Below, one piece after another: positions 9,806 to 20,100 of a stretch of DNA of 64,000 nucleotides. The notes under the pieces are model-generated. The model saw only the letters and a list, made by a program, of their open reading frames with translations. It was not told the origin of the DNA and searched no databases. The stretch is from NCBI GenBank assembly GCA_944363505.1, contig CALVUD010000003.1, forward strand, positions 193,783 through 257,782, written 5' to 3'. Position 1 is the first letter of the stretch; each line of letters opens with the position of its first letter. The stretch comes from an uncultured Clostridia bacterium. Lineage in GTDB: Bacteria > Bacillota > Clostridia > Christensenellales > DTU072. The position numbers and the translations under genes are program-made.

Positions 9806-9821
9806 TTTAACACGCACTCAT

Positions 9822-9850
9822 AAAAAACGGGCGGCAACGCCCGTTTTTTT
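9822..9850 (+). terminator. Rho-independent terminator of the 857-aa lipoprotein gene
   Basis: A 12-bp stem, AAAAAACGGGCG / CGCCCGTTTTTT, has a GNRA-type GCAA loop and a seven-T tail. It starts 16 nt after the stop codon. A nearly identical element recurs at 10038-10064. Confidence 0.93.
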
Positions 9851-9886
9851 ATGCGGAGAAAGCGTTACGAAAGAGGGATTTAAGGT

Positions 9887-10039
9887 ATGCGGGCAAGCGT
9901 TTTGCAATACGTCGAAAGAGCTTGCCGACAGGCGCTCACGGACGTTAATACCGAAAAGGCAAACAAGTATGATCAAACGTTGTTGCCATTGTCCGAAAAG
10001 CATCGGAAATTACTTCCGAAACCTAAAAAGCAAAGATAA
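9887..10039 (+). CDS. Possible 50-aa basic small protein
   Basis: The ORF ATG...TAA encodes 50 residues, is rich in Lys/Arg/Gln, and ends in KPKKQR. A GAGGG Shine-Dalgarno-like site (9873-9877) sits about nine bases before the ATG. The stop codon runs straight into a terminator hairpin, the usual end of a real gene. Against it, no promoter is seen between the upstream terminator and the ATG, no family is recognised and the length is marginal. It may be a small expressed protein fed by readthrough, a relic of a larger gene, or chance. Confidence 0.3.
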   Translation: MRASVLQYVERACRQALTDVNTEKANKYDQTLLPLSEKHRKLLPKPKKQR

Positions 10040-10064
10040 AAACGGGCGGCAACGCCCGTTTTTT
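10038..10064 (+). terminator. Second copy of the same terminator
   Basis: An 11-bp stem, AAAAACGGGCG / CGCCCGTTTTT, has the same GCAA loop followed by T residues and then ATGCG. It matches the element at 9822-9850 in core, loop and following bases. Its left arm overlaps the stop codon of the 50-aa ORF. Confidence 0.85.
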
Positions 10065-10295
10065 ATGCGTTGAAACCTCGGTAAACGGCGTTTAACGAAT
10101 CGGTGCGGCGAGCGGGATCGCCATTGTTGGCGGATATGTTTGAAAACTACAGCGCGCGTAGCGGAGGCGTTTCCGATATGCCGTCATAAGGGTTCGACCT
10201 CGTCCTGCGCCTGAAGCCCGGTATTTGCCTTAAAACGCGCCGAACGGGGCGGCTTGCAGTGTTTTTACTCGCGCCGCGTGATATCGCGCGCGTAG

Positions 10296-10328
10296 CGCTA
10301 AGCGGGCGCGCCTTGCGCCCGCTTAGCG
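10296..10328. repeat. 14-bp perfect inverted repeat
   Basis: The left arm CGCTAAGCGGGCGC (10296-10309) and right arm GCGCCCGCTTAGCG (10315-10328) are exact reverse complements around a 5-nt GCCTT loop. Neither side has a T run, so it is not an ordinary terminator. It could be a protein-binding site, an RNA stem or a remnant of a mobile palindromic element. Confidence 0.85.
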
Positions 10329-10541
10329 ATTATTCGGTTCAATAAAAATAATATTTTGTAGGCGCGCTCCTTCAGGGAATGTCGGGGCAGGCCGATTTTG
10401 AAATCGAACGCGGCGCCGATGCGATAAAAAAAACAGGGGGGATTTTCAAATTTTCCGATTCGTAAGGCGCTCGCGTACAAATCGTTTTTTTGCCCCGAGC
10501 GGCTCATCCGAAGAAAATTCTTTTAACCTCTTTATGCCGCA

Positions 10542-10577
10542 ATAAGGTAACCGTAACGCATAAAAGGGTTACCTTAT
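10542..10577. repeat. 11-bp perfect inverted repeat with 14-nt spacer
   Basis: ATAAGGTAACC (10542-10552) and GGTTACCTTAT (10567-10577) are exact reverse complements. The arms sit about 215 bp upstream of the promoter of the first giant gene. The spacing could suit a dimeric regulator or an RNA hairpin; the sequence does not decide. Confidence 0.75.
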
Positions 10578-10789
10578 CCAAGTTTATTTGATTAAGCAAT
10601 CTTTTCGGCGCAATAGCGGCGGATCGGATTTTCGCTTACGGCGGAATGTTGAATTTTACGCCGCCGAACGCCTTAAAACGCGTCGTTTTACGGCGACGCG
10701 CGCAGCGACAAAACGAAAGATCGGACTTTCCGAAAGAAGCTCGCAAAAGGCGCGGACGGTATAAACAAAGTAAATTTATCCCGACCGTA

Positions 10790-10818
10790 TTGACAGGGGC
10801 GGATAATTCTTTTATTAT
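10790..10818 (+). promoter_or_regulatory. Sigma-70-type promoter with a long leader, first giant lipoprotein pair
   Basis: TTGACA (10790-10795) is followed by a 17-nt spacer and TATTAT (10813-10818), then TATAAA-rich DNA. The next gene starts at 11102, implying a 5' UTR of about 275 nt, far longer than the 30-70 nt leaders of the other genes here. Confidence 0.75.
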
Positions 10819-10917
10819 ATAAATGCGCGTTATATACGCTACGGCGCGGGCAAATCTCGAGTACGTCCGCGGCTTTCGTAAACGACGCGTTCGCATATGC
10901 GGAAACCGTGTTACAAC

Positions 10918-10993
10918 TTGCCCGGCGGGTATTCCCGCGGGGTTTTCGGGTCGATAATGACCGATTCGGTCGCGCTTCGGCGCGTCCGGGCAA
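10918..10993 (+). promoter_or_regulatory. Candidate structured RNA element in the leader
   Basis: TTGCCCGG (10918-10925) and CCGGGCAA (10986-10993) can form a perfect 8-bp helix closing a 76-nt domain. Inside lie a CGGG/CCCG hairpin with a TATT loop (10926-10937), a GACCG/CGGTC hairpin (10959-10971), and a CGCGC-TTCG-GCGCG hairpin (10971-10984) with the very stable C(UUCG)G tetraloop. GACC (59-62) can pair instead with an upstream GGTC (10949-10952), so two folds compete. It matches no riboswitch family I know, and the lack of a T-loop motif argues against tRNA. A further CGCGTAT/ATACGCG hairpin follows at 11001-11019. This is a structure prediction by eye only. Confidence 0.4.
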
Positions 10994-11078
10994 ACGCATT
11001 CGCGTATTTTTTATACGCGCGCGCTAAATAAAATTCAATTCGCGTACTTCCTTTTCGCGCAGGAGGACGCGGGCGCTT

Positions 11079-11105
11079 ATGGGTTGGCGCATGGAGGAAC
11101 AATGA
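11079..11105 (+). CDS. Possible 8-codon leader ORF coupled to the giant gene
   Basis: ATG at 11079 opens an 8-residue ORF (MGWRMEEQ) ending in a TGA that overlaps the giant gene's ATG as ATGA. It has its own strong AGGAGGA site (11061-11067), better than the GGAGG placed only four bases before the giant gene's ATG. Terminating ribosomes could restart on the giant gene. The peptide shows no amino-acid run typical of attenuation. Confidence 0.3.
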   Translation: MGWRMEEQ

Positions 11106-14100
11106 AACGACACCTCTTCAAAACGATTATCTTAGCGATAACGGTCGCGTTGCTGGCGGGAATACTTATCGCCTGCGACCCCGTGGACACGCCGTATTCG
11201 GACCCGTACCCGATCATCGAGGGACCCGACAACGACGCCAACCTTGATCATACGACAAAGGAACAGGCGATTGACAAAGCCGTGGATTCCATGGAAAATC
11301 TGCTGAAGCATCTGGATACGGAAGAAACTTCCGATACCGGTTATTTCGTCGGCGCGAATATGACGATCAATACCGAAAACGGTTCGGCTTTCAGGCTTAA
11401 TCTCCAGGCAAACCTTTACACATACCCTTACGAAATCAAGGACGAGAACGGCAACGTGATACTCGATCCCGAAACGGGACTCCCCTTGGTGGACGAGGCG
11501 GCTTTAGCGATACATAACGACGTTATCCGCTATTCGGACATCATACTGGAGTGGTACGACGGGTCGACCAACGAAATGCTGATAGGCTTCTATTTCGACG
11601 GAATCAACCCCAACTCCGCCGACGACGGCAACGACCTCTATCTTAATCTGCAAGGCTCCAAACGTATTTTCCGCGATTTCGGTAACTCCGTTCTTTATCA
11701 GCAGATAATCAGACTTATCACGCATTTCAATCTCGAAACGCTGATAGGCTCCGCTTCGGAGGACGGCACCGCGGACGGCTCTTTCCAGAGTCTGCGCGAA
11801 GCGCTCGACATGGCGGTCGACAATAACTATAAACAGACCATCAACGGCAACGAAACGACGATATTCTTCGATTCCGTCACGCTCAATACTCTGACCGACG
11901 ACATCACGAGCTATATGCAGAGCATTTTCTCGCCTTTCGAGGACAAGCTCGACCCGTTGTCCAACAAATATCTGGGCTTCTTGATTTCGACGCTCGGGAA
12001 TACCACGTTCACGTCGATGAACTCGGACATGCAGTTCCGCATGGAGCCGAACGAAAACCTGGACAACCTCGACATCATGTCGGCGTTGGTGCTGGACGTT
12101 TCGGGTAACTCCGAGGTCGCGAAAACGGACCCCGTTTTGGGAACGGTACGCGAAAACGTGCCGTATACCGCGCATATCGAGGCGAATTATTCCATCAGAA
12201 TCTCGTCCAACATCACTTTCGACAAGTTGGGATATACCGAGTACGATTACGGTAATTACGAATATACCGGCGACATGTACATACCGATGCTCGACCTTAA
12301 GCTCGACGTCCTGCTGAGGACCGACGTCAACGAGGTGGACAACTCGCTCAACGAGGTATACATGACCTGCCGCGACTTAGCGACGGACGATCTGATGATG
12401 GGTATTTATTATGACAACGAACTTACCTATATCGACGTTGAGGGCATACAGAATCTGTACGGAGGAGTTCAGATAGAGGATCTGGGTTTGCCGAAGGCGT
12501 ACCGGGGAGGGTTCGACCTTGCGGACACGTTGAACCAGTTGTTCGACCTTATCGACACCTATATCGTCATTGCCGTGGACAATATCCTTTACGGTCAGAG
12601 CACTCCCGAGGGCGAGGAATCCAAATTCTCGGAAATAACTAGCGTCATCATCGACAACATGGAGTCCACGATGCGCGACGAGTCAGACCCGTCCAGCCGC
12701 GCCACGATACAGATACGCGTGGATTTCGAAATGATCCGCAAGATACTCTCTCTGACCAGCGAAACGGGAACGGAATATTCCGTCGAACAGCTGATCTTAC
12801 TGATCAACAACCAGTTCAACATCGATATCGAGGCGATCGCTTCGATTGCGGGCATAAGCGTCGAAGAACTGATAGAAACGTCCTATTTCTATCTGACATA
12901 CGACGTAGATTATTACAGTATCCGTCTGGAACTTTACTCCACTGCGGAAATGACGGAGGAAGAAATAGAAACGAACGGTCCGAACCTGGTAATGCGACTG
13001 GATCTGTATCCGCAGCATATCGGCGAATACGTCAGGATCGTTTTCCCCGATTTTTCCGACTTTAACCAGTTCAAGGAAGTAATGACTTATTCGGGTTATC
13101 TCGAAGGTCAGTTCATATTCGCGGCGACCGAGGAAGTCGATCTTTCGCAGCTGCTCGGCTCGTTCATGGGCGACGAATCGGGACTGAACACTCCGTTCAT
13201 ACTGCCCGAAGCCGCCGACATCTATTTTACCCTTTACTACGACCAGTACATCAGAGAGCAGAATCTCGAGAACGGGCGTTGGACCAGAAAGTCCAGAAGC
13301 GCGTTTTCGCTGTATCTGTATATGGTCGTCGAGGACGAGGTAACGCCGCTCGCTCACGTTTACGCGAACGACGTCAGTCTGAATACCGCCGATCCCGTCG
13401 AGGAACTGGGGTATATCTGGTTGCAATACGACTGTATCGAGGGAATGCCCAGGTTCAAAGTAAGGGAAGACCATTTCGTGCGCGGCTTCTATGCGTATAT
13501 GGGTTATGACTTCGACGCCGAGGAGGACGACGACGTCGTTTTGGGTCTTACGGACATCGTCAGCGCTCTGATGGAGGATTCGTGGGCGACGTTCGAACCG
13601 GACGTCATCCGTATCACCACCTCCAACCAGACGATAAAGGACTTTTTCCGCGTGGACGAACTGATCGGCACCATCGCCGTTCAGATCGGATTCACTCAGC
13701 GCGTAAAGAATATCGACCAGCTGGAAGTAACTTTCGCGATGTACACGGTGGGCAATCTCGCGGACATCGAGGGCGACAGCGTTTATAACGTCAAACTGCA
13801 CGACACCGTGGAGGTATATTTCGACTTCGGCAACCGCGTAGTCAAGAAGGACTTCTATTTCCTTTACGACGAGGACAGTATAGCCGTTCAGAATAACCGC
13901 GTGTACTATATGCCCACGATGAAGAATCTGTTCATGGGCGTGTCGAGGGACTATCACGTACACATATTGACGGAGATAGGCAGACAGGGGATCAACTCAC
14001 TGTACAGCGACAATTATACCTGGGAGCCGCTGGAGCCGGTACCCGACACCGTTCTCGCTTATTACGGCGACAATAACATGACCCAGGACTATCCCGCGGA

Positions 14101-17100
14101 CTTCAATCTGCACGCCGTCTACGACATTCCAACGGGATATTATACCGTTTTGAACGACGAAGGGTACGAAGTCGTTTACGATCTGGACAACGACGTGTAC
14201 GTTATCGGACTCGGTTCCAATCTCGGTTACGACAGGGTGTGGAAAGGGCTTAACGAGGACGTGCCGTACTATTACAAAGAATATCAGAATATCGGCAGGG
14301 TCAACGTCATGTACGATTTCGGAATGAGAGAACCCGGCTGGTATATCGTCACCGACCGCGAAGAACGGATCCTTTATAACGCCGACGGCAACTATTATCT
14401 GGTAGAGAGCGAAGAACTGAAGCAGCAACTGCTCGACGCCAACTTCGGTCAGTACGAAGTCGAGATACGCGTTCCCAACGAGGAGACCGCCGATCCCAAC
14501 GACTTCATAACCGAAACGGTGATGACACCCGCGACCATTTATACTTTCGCGACCACCGCTTACGGACAAACGTTCTACTTCGACCCTGCGGCCGATACTT
14601 ATGTGCGTAATTTCGTACAGACGATCACCGACGAAACCACGGGAGAAGTCATACAGAGCATCAACCGCCGCGCCGTGTTCGATTTCGAAGAAAGCTACGT
14701 CTATGCGGGCAGCAGCGAGGACGTAACTTACCTCAGAAGCATTCTCGGTAACCGCGTGCAGTATTCCGCCGATCTTAACTGGAACGCGGCGCCTTACGAC
14801 CGCGTGGACTGGGACGCGATTTCCGCGGACGGACTGACGCTTGACGGCTACCGCTATGCGGACGTCGACTGGGAGGACGCCATATTCGCTTCGCTGACGT
14901 GGACGGACATGGACTGGGAGGACGTTACTATCAACGGCGGAATATTCGTCGTTTACGTCGTGATAGGCGACGGAATGATGGCGACGTATCGCGAGAACGT
15001 GCGCGTCAAGATACTTAACCGCGAAATAGACACCGACGTTTACGTCAACATCAACACCGAAAACGGCAAGGTAGTGGCGCCCGTAGCCGACTATATCGAA
15101 GTCGACCCGTACCTGTACCTGATGTATCGCGCTTACTATGAGAACACCCTGAGCGATTCCATGAGCGCCTCCGAACTCGCGGCGGGATTTGCGGCGTGGT
15201 ACTTCCGGCATTACGTAGTTACCTTCGAATTTACCGAGATATATGCCGGCAGCGCCGCACCCGAGGAGGATACCCCCGACGAGGTCGGGTCGTTCACATG
15301 GAATTTCGACTATGCCGACGGCAACGAAATTTATTCCGAGAGCAATATCGACAACCGCCACACGGGGATACAGGCGGGTTCGGACGACTTCGCTCCCGAA
15401 TATACCTACGTTTACACCGTATTCCATAATCAGGTGATAGCGCTGGGCATAGAAATTCTGCCCAGAGAGCTTGTGGCGGTATATATCGACGGGGAAGATG
15501 AGCTGAATACGTATACCGTGGACGCGCTCGAACCCAGATCCTATAAACTGCCGACCTCACTTATCTATATTTTCAGAGAAAAACTGGCAAACGGCGGCTA
15601 CGAATACTTCGTATACAATCCGCTGAATTACGAATACGCTTTCGTCGCGGGCGACGAAACCGAACAGGTTTATCTCGAACAGCGCGCAAAGCTCGCCGCA
15701 ATGCTCGGCGTGGACGAATCCGAACTCAATTCCTTGTTCGTGACGCTTTTGGCGGAGGGCACCGATTTCACCGCCGACCCGTTGGGAGAGATCGGAGCGT
15801 TGGGTTGCTACGAAGCGCCCGAGATCATCCGCTGGGCGAATCCCGAGGCGACCCGCGTTTATCTGACGGGCAACACGGGGAATCCGTTCGTGGGATACGA
15901 AGGTAACCTTACCAACTCATACGTGGGATTCGCGGACTACTTCGACCGCGACAGAGCGTGGTATCATACCGTCGTCAACGCCGACGGCACGGTTGTTTCC
16001 GAATGGTTCAGAGCCGAACAGGTAACTATCGCGGTCAACGTACCCGACAAGGTCGTGGGTACGCGCGACTATGACGCGCACGAGACGACGATCGATCCCG
16101 ATTCGGGCGCGATAGGCGATTCGGTTACGACCGAATCGGTCATGAACATAGTGTCCGACGGCGGAACGTGGGAAGACAGGGGAGTTTACTTTATCGATCC
16201 TTACGATATTTCGACGTGGTATCTCGCTAAAGGCGTTACCGTATACTTCGACGACGGAACCGACGAAGGCGGCGAACCCGAGTACGACCCGAGGCATTAC
16301 GACGTTACCTGGGTATTCGAAGGCGAATCATATGCCGACGGTATCGCGTTCGACAACGTAGTTAAAGACGCAAACGGCTCCGCGCGTTATCTGAGAGTTA
16401 CCGCCGTGATAGGCTCGGGCGACCAGACCATGGAAATTGAATTGCTGGTCCAGTTACGCTCCGCCTATATGTACGCGGTGCGCTTTACGGCAAACGGCAA
16501 CGAATTGAACACGGAATACTTCGCGCCCACCGCGCCTTACGGCGACGGCGTTATGGTGGAAAACTCCGTCTGGACGGACGACGACCACAGTGTATTCCAG
16601 ATACCGCAGTACAGCTATTACGTCGATACCTATGACAGATTCGTCGTACCCGACGGCGTAAAGATAACTTTCAGCGACGCTTCCGTGAGAAGTTATCCCG
16701 TGGCATGGAAGGAACACGCTCCCTGGGCGCCCGGCGACCCGACGACGGGGGACAACACGGTCGTCGCGTTGACGGATATAGGAAACGGCATCGCTTGCGA
16801 ACTGAGACTCGACGTCAAAGTCGAAGCGAAGCGCATTTACGAAATGAATATCGCTCCGACGGACGCGACGATTGCGGGAACGGGCATAACCTTCACCGTA
16901 AACTATACCGATAATACGATAACCGTAAACGTGCCCGACGGCAGGATATATATCATCCGCGATCCGTCCGCGGGCGCAAACAACATCGGAGTGATAGGCG
17001 TTTACGATCAAAGCGGTACGCTCGTTAAAACTTACGCGCCGTACGACTTCTTTATGGCGCTGTTCGACAATATCGTGCTGACGTTTACGGACTTTTCGAA

Positions 17101-20100
17101 ACCCGATATCGTCGTAACCGACGCGGCGATCTCTGCCGAAAGTTACATAATGTCGACTTTCGACACCCAAAAGGTGGCTGACGGAGGACAGAACATCGAT
17201 ATTTATATCGGGCAAGGCGACAATGCGGACGATTATACGGTAACGCTCGCGGTCGGATTCAGGAACTCCGATGACCGTAACGCCGTCGAATTCAGCGACG
17301 AGCAGTATACCGACGCGGGCAACACGATAACGTGGAGCGACGCGCTGAACGCGGTAGTCATGGACTTCACGCTGGAGGCGTATACTTCGTCGAACGAACC
17401 CGCGTATCCCGACGGATACGACATTGCGGCGGAGCTGCCTTCGTTCTGGTTGAGAAGAGGCAGCGGCGATAACGTTACCGCTACTCTCTACGGAGGAGTA
17501 GGCGCGGCGCTGCCGGAAGTCTGGTACGTCGAAGCCCCCGCGGTATACGGCGAAAATCCGGCGTACGCCGACGCTTATTGGGCGGAATCCAACGCGGCGA
17601 ACCGTATGTACGGATTCGGACGTTACGACTCGGTAACGAATATTTCCTGGGACGATCTGGCGATGGGCGGCAGGATATGGCTGACGGCGATGCTTTCCGA
17701 CGATTCCAGGATATACGTTTCGATCAACGTGCCCAGTATGGAAATAGGCAGGGACTTCCATTCCGTGCCCGGAGATACTTCGCGCTTTACCGTGATCGAC
17801 GGCGCGATAACCATAGACAACTACTATGCGTATTATCCGTTCTCGCAGTATCTGACCGTCAACAATCTGCCCACGCGCATTGCCATAGGCGAAAATTACG
17901 GCGACGAGGGCAACATCGTCAAAAGCAACGTCGCTTGGGAAATAGTGCTTTCGGGCGCAGAGATAGCGGCTATCAACTATACCGGCACGGGCGGCGAGAT
18001 CGAGTTTGCGACCGCAACCGTGTCCGGACAGACGATCACGCTTTATCTGAACGTATTGCCCGCGGTGGTCAACAGAATCGCACTCGTTTCCGATTCGGTC
18101 GTGTCTACCAGACACTTCACTTCGGAGTGGGTCGACGACGAGGGGTATATCCTTATCAATATCGATCCATACGTTCAGACGGGCTATGAGGGAGTTTTCT
18201 CGATGCCGACGTCCTCGCGCACGCTGACGTTCGCTTACGGCGACGAAGCGAATCCGCGCGAATTCGTTTATCCGCTCGCGATACTGGCTTCGAACTATAC
18301 CGGTCCCAACAGCTACGCATATACCTACGACGGACTGGGAGACGCCGAATTTATCATGACGCTGACCGACGGACAGCAGGTAAAAGTAAGGATCAACTTC
18401 CTTGACAAGACGATAATCGACATCCGCGCCTCAAACGACGCGGGCGGCGCGGGAAATCCGCAAGACCCCGACACGCTGAACACTCTGCTTATCGACCCGT
18501 ATACCGAGGACGTTACCGTCCACGATACCGTTACGTTGGTATTCAGGGAGGGCACGGAGCTGGAGCATACGTTCTCTTGGAATTATGCGGGTGCGTATAT
18601 GCCGGCTACGGGTTATGACGTCGGGATACCTTTCGAGGTGATGTACGACACTTATCAAAGACTGTTCCTGGGTTCGGACGAAGGATATTTCGGATTCGCG
18701 GGAGATGTCGTATTCACCGGGTTAGGCGTTCAGAACGTAACCTACAAAGTGAAGATCATGGACAGATTGCTGAACAGCTATCTCGTGTCCGACGGGCAGA
18801 ACTACGATTATTATCCCTCTCGCGACACGCCGAACGCAAGTTACGTTTTCGACGATCCATTCGCGGACAGGGCGTCCGACATGCCCGCTCAAATAAAGGG
18901 GTATACGCTGAACAATACCTATTATTCGGAACTGGGGATCGTGTGGCAGTTCACCGACTCCGACATAACCGCGGCGGGCACCACCGCTCTTGAGGGCGGC
19001 TACAGACTGGTTTCCGGACACGTCTACAACGCTTCGCGCGGTCAGCCCGTATACATCAAGGTATACGTCGAAACGTGGAATTTCGAGGCGATCCGTCGTC
19101 CGATAAACGGAGAATACCAGATAATGACCGGCGATTCGCTCCGATTCGTGGTTTCGTCGATCACCGATTTGCTGACGACCGACCACTTCGAGGTGGCGTT
19201 CGCGGTAACCGAAGTCAACGTCGATCCCGCCACGGGTATCATGACGAACACTTCTTCGGTTTCGGTGCGCATACCGTTCGTTTCGGAAGGTTACGACCCC
19301 GAGAGCGTCGTTTATACGGGTACGAACTCCGCTTTTGCGGGAACATTGAAGAGCGGACACCAATACGTATTGTATATGGACGACGAAGCTGTTGCGGAAG
19401 CCAGAAGAAACGGTACTTCGACGGGCGAATTCTATCTGGGCAACGCTACCACCGAATCGGGCGGCGCGTACAGAGAAAACATTATAACGCGTACGCAGGC
19501 GTACTACGAATACGAACATCCCACGATCACGCAGATAGACCTCGGATACGGCTTCGGTACCGAAAACAACGCCATTTACGTCGTCAACCCGCTGAACCCG
19601 AACTTTGCGCTGACGGACGGAATGAGCGTGGGCGCGATAGGAACGTACAATACCGAATACGAAACGGAGCTGACGGGCGCCGCGGGATTTACGGCGACGC
19701 TGAACTGGATCAGCACGAATATTCCGTCAAGCTATCTCGGCGGCGGCGTTTTGAGAGACTGGACCGTCAAGATCACTCTGACCAACTCGGCGGATCCCGA
19801 CTTCAGCTACGAGCAGGAATTCGCGCTGATGATGGTATTTACGGATATGTCGCCCCTGGACTATATCAGCGGCGACGCGGGCGACGTGCTGATCTCCAGC
19901 GTCAGGACCGAATATAACGAGTCCTCGTATCTGGGCGAATACAATCCCTATGCCGACGTTTACATGCGCGACCTCGTAGGCAACGTGGTCGAATCGAGCG
20001 GAAAGAACGTTCTGGAAACCGCAATCGACGTTTTGGGTATCCGTGATATGCGTATAACGTATCGCGTCAATGCCTGGGACGGCAGGGTGTACACCTCGCA

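Larger units (their letters stand above)
10065..10789. other. Gene-less stretch with two strong inverted repeats
   Basis: I see no supported gene here on either strand. The only open frames are short, lack ribosome sites and resemble no family. The stretch does contain two near-perfect inverted repeats (10296-10328 and 10542-10577), listed separately, and patches of A or T runs. It may be regulatory, encode a small RNA, or be remnant DNA. Confidence 0.6.

Noticed and set aside
10298..10507. A 69-residue minus-strand ORF in the gene-less stretch
   Set aside because: It has no ribosome site or promoter, its end is formed by the perfect inverted repeat, and the product matches no family I know.
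10918..10993. A tRNA, because the closing helix and 76-nt length resemble one
   Set aside because: There is no T-loop TTCRA motif, no D-loop GG pattern and no plausible anticodon stem; only the length is similar.
11084..11101. TTG start for the first giant gene, adding MAHGGT
   Set aside because: The ATG at 11102 follows GGAGG and begins a normal lipoprotein signal peptide; the added residues would weaken it.
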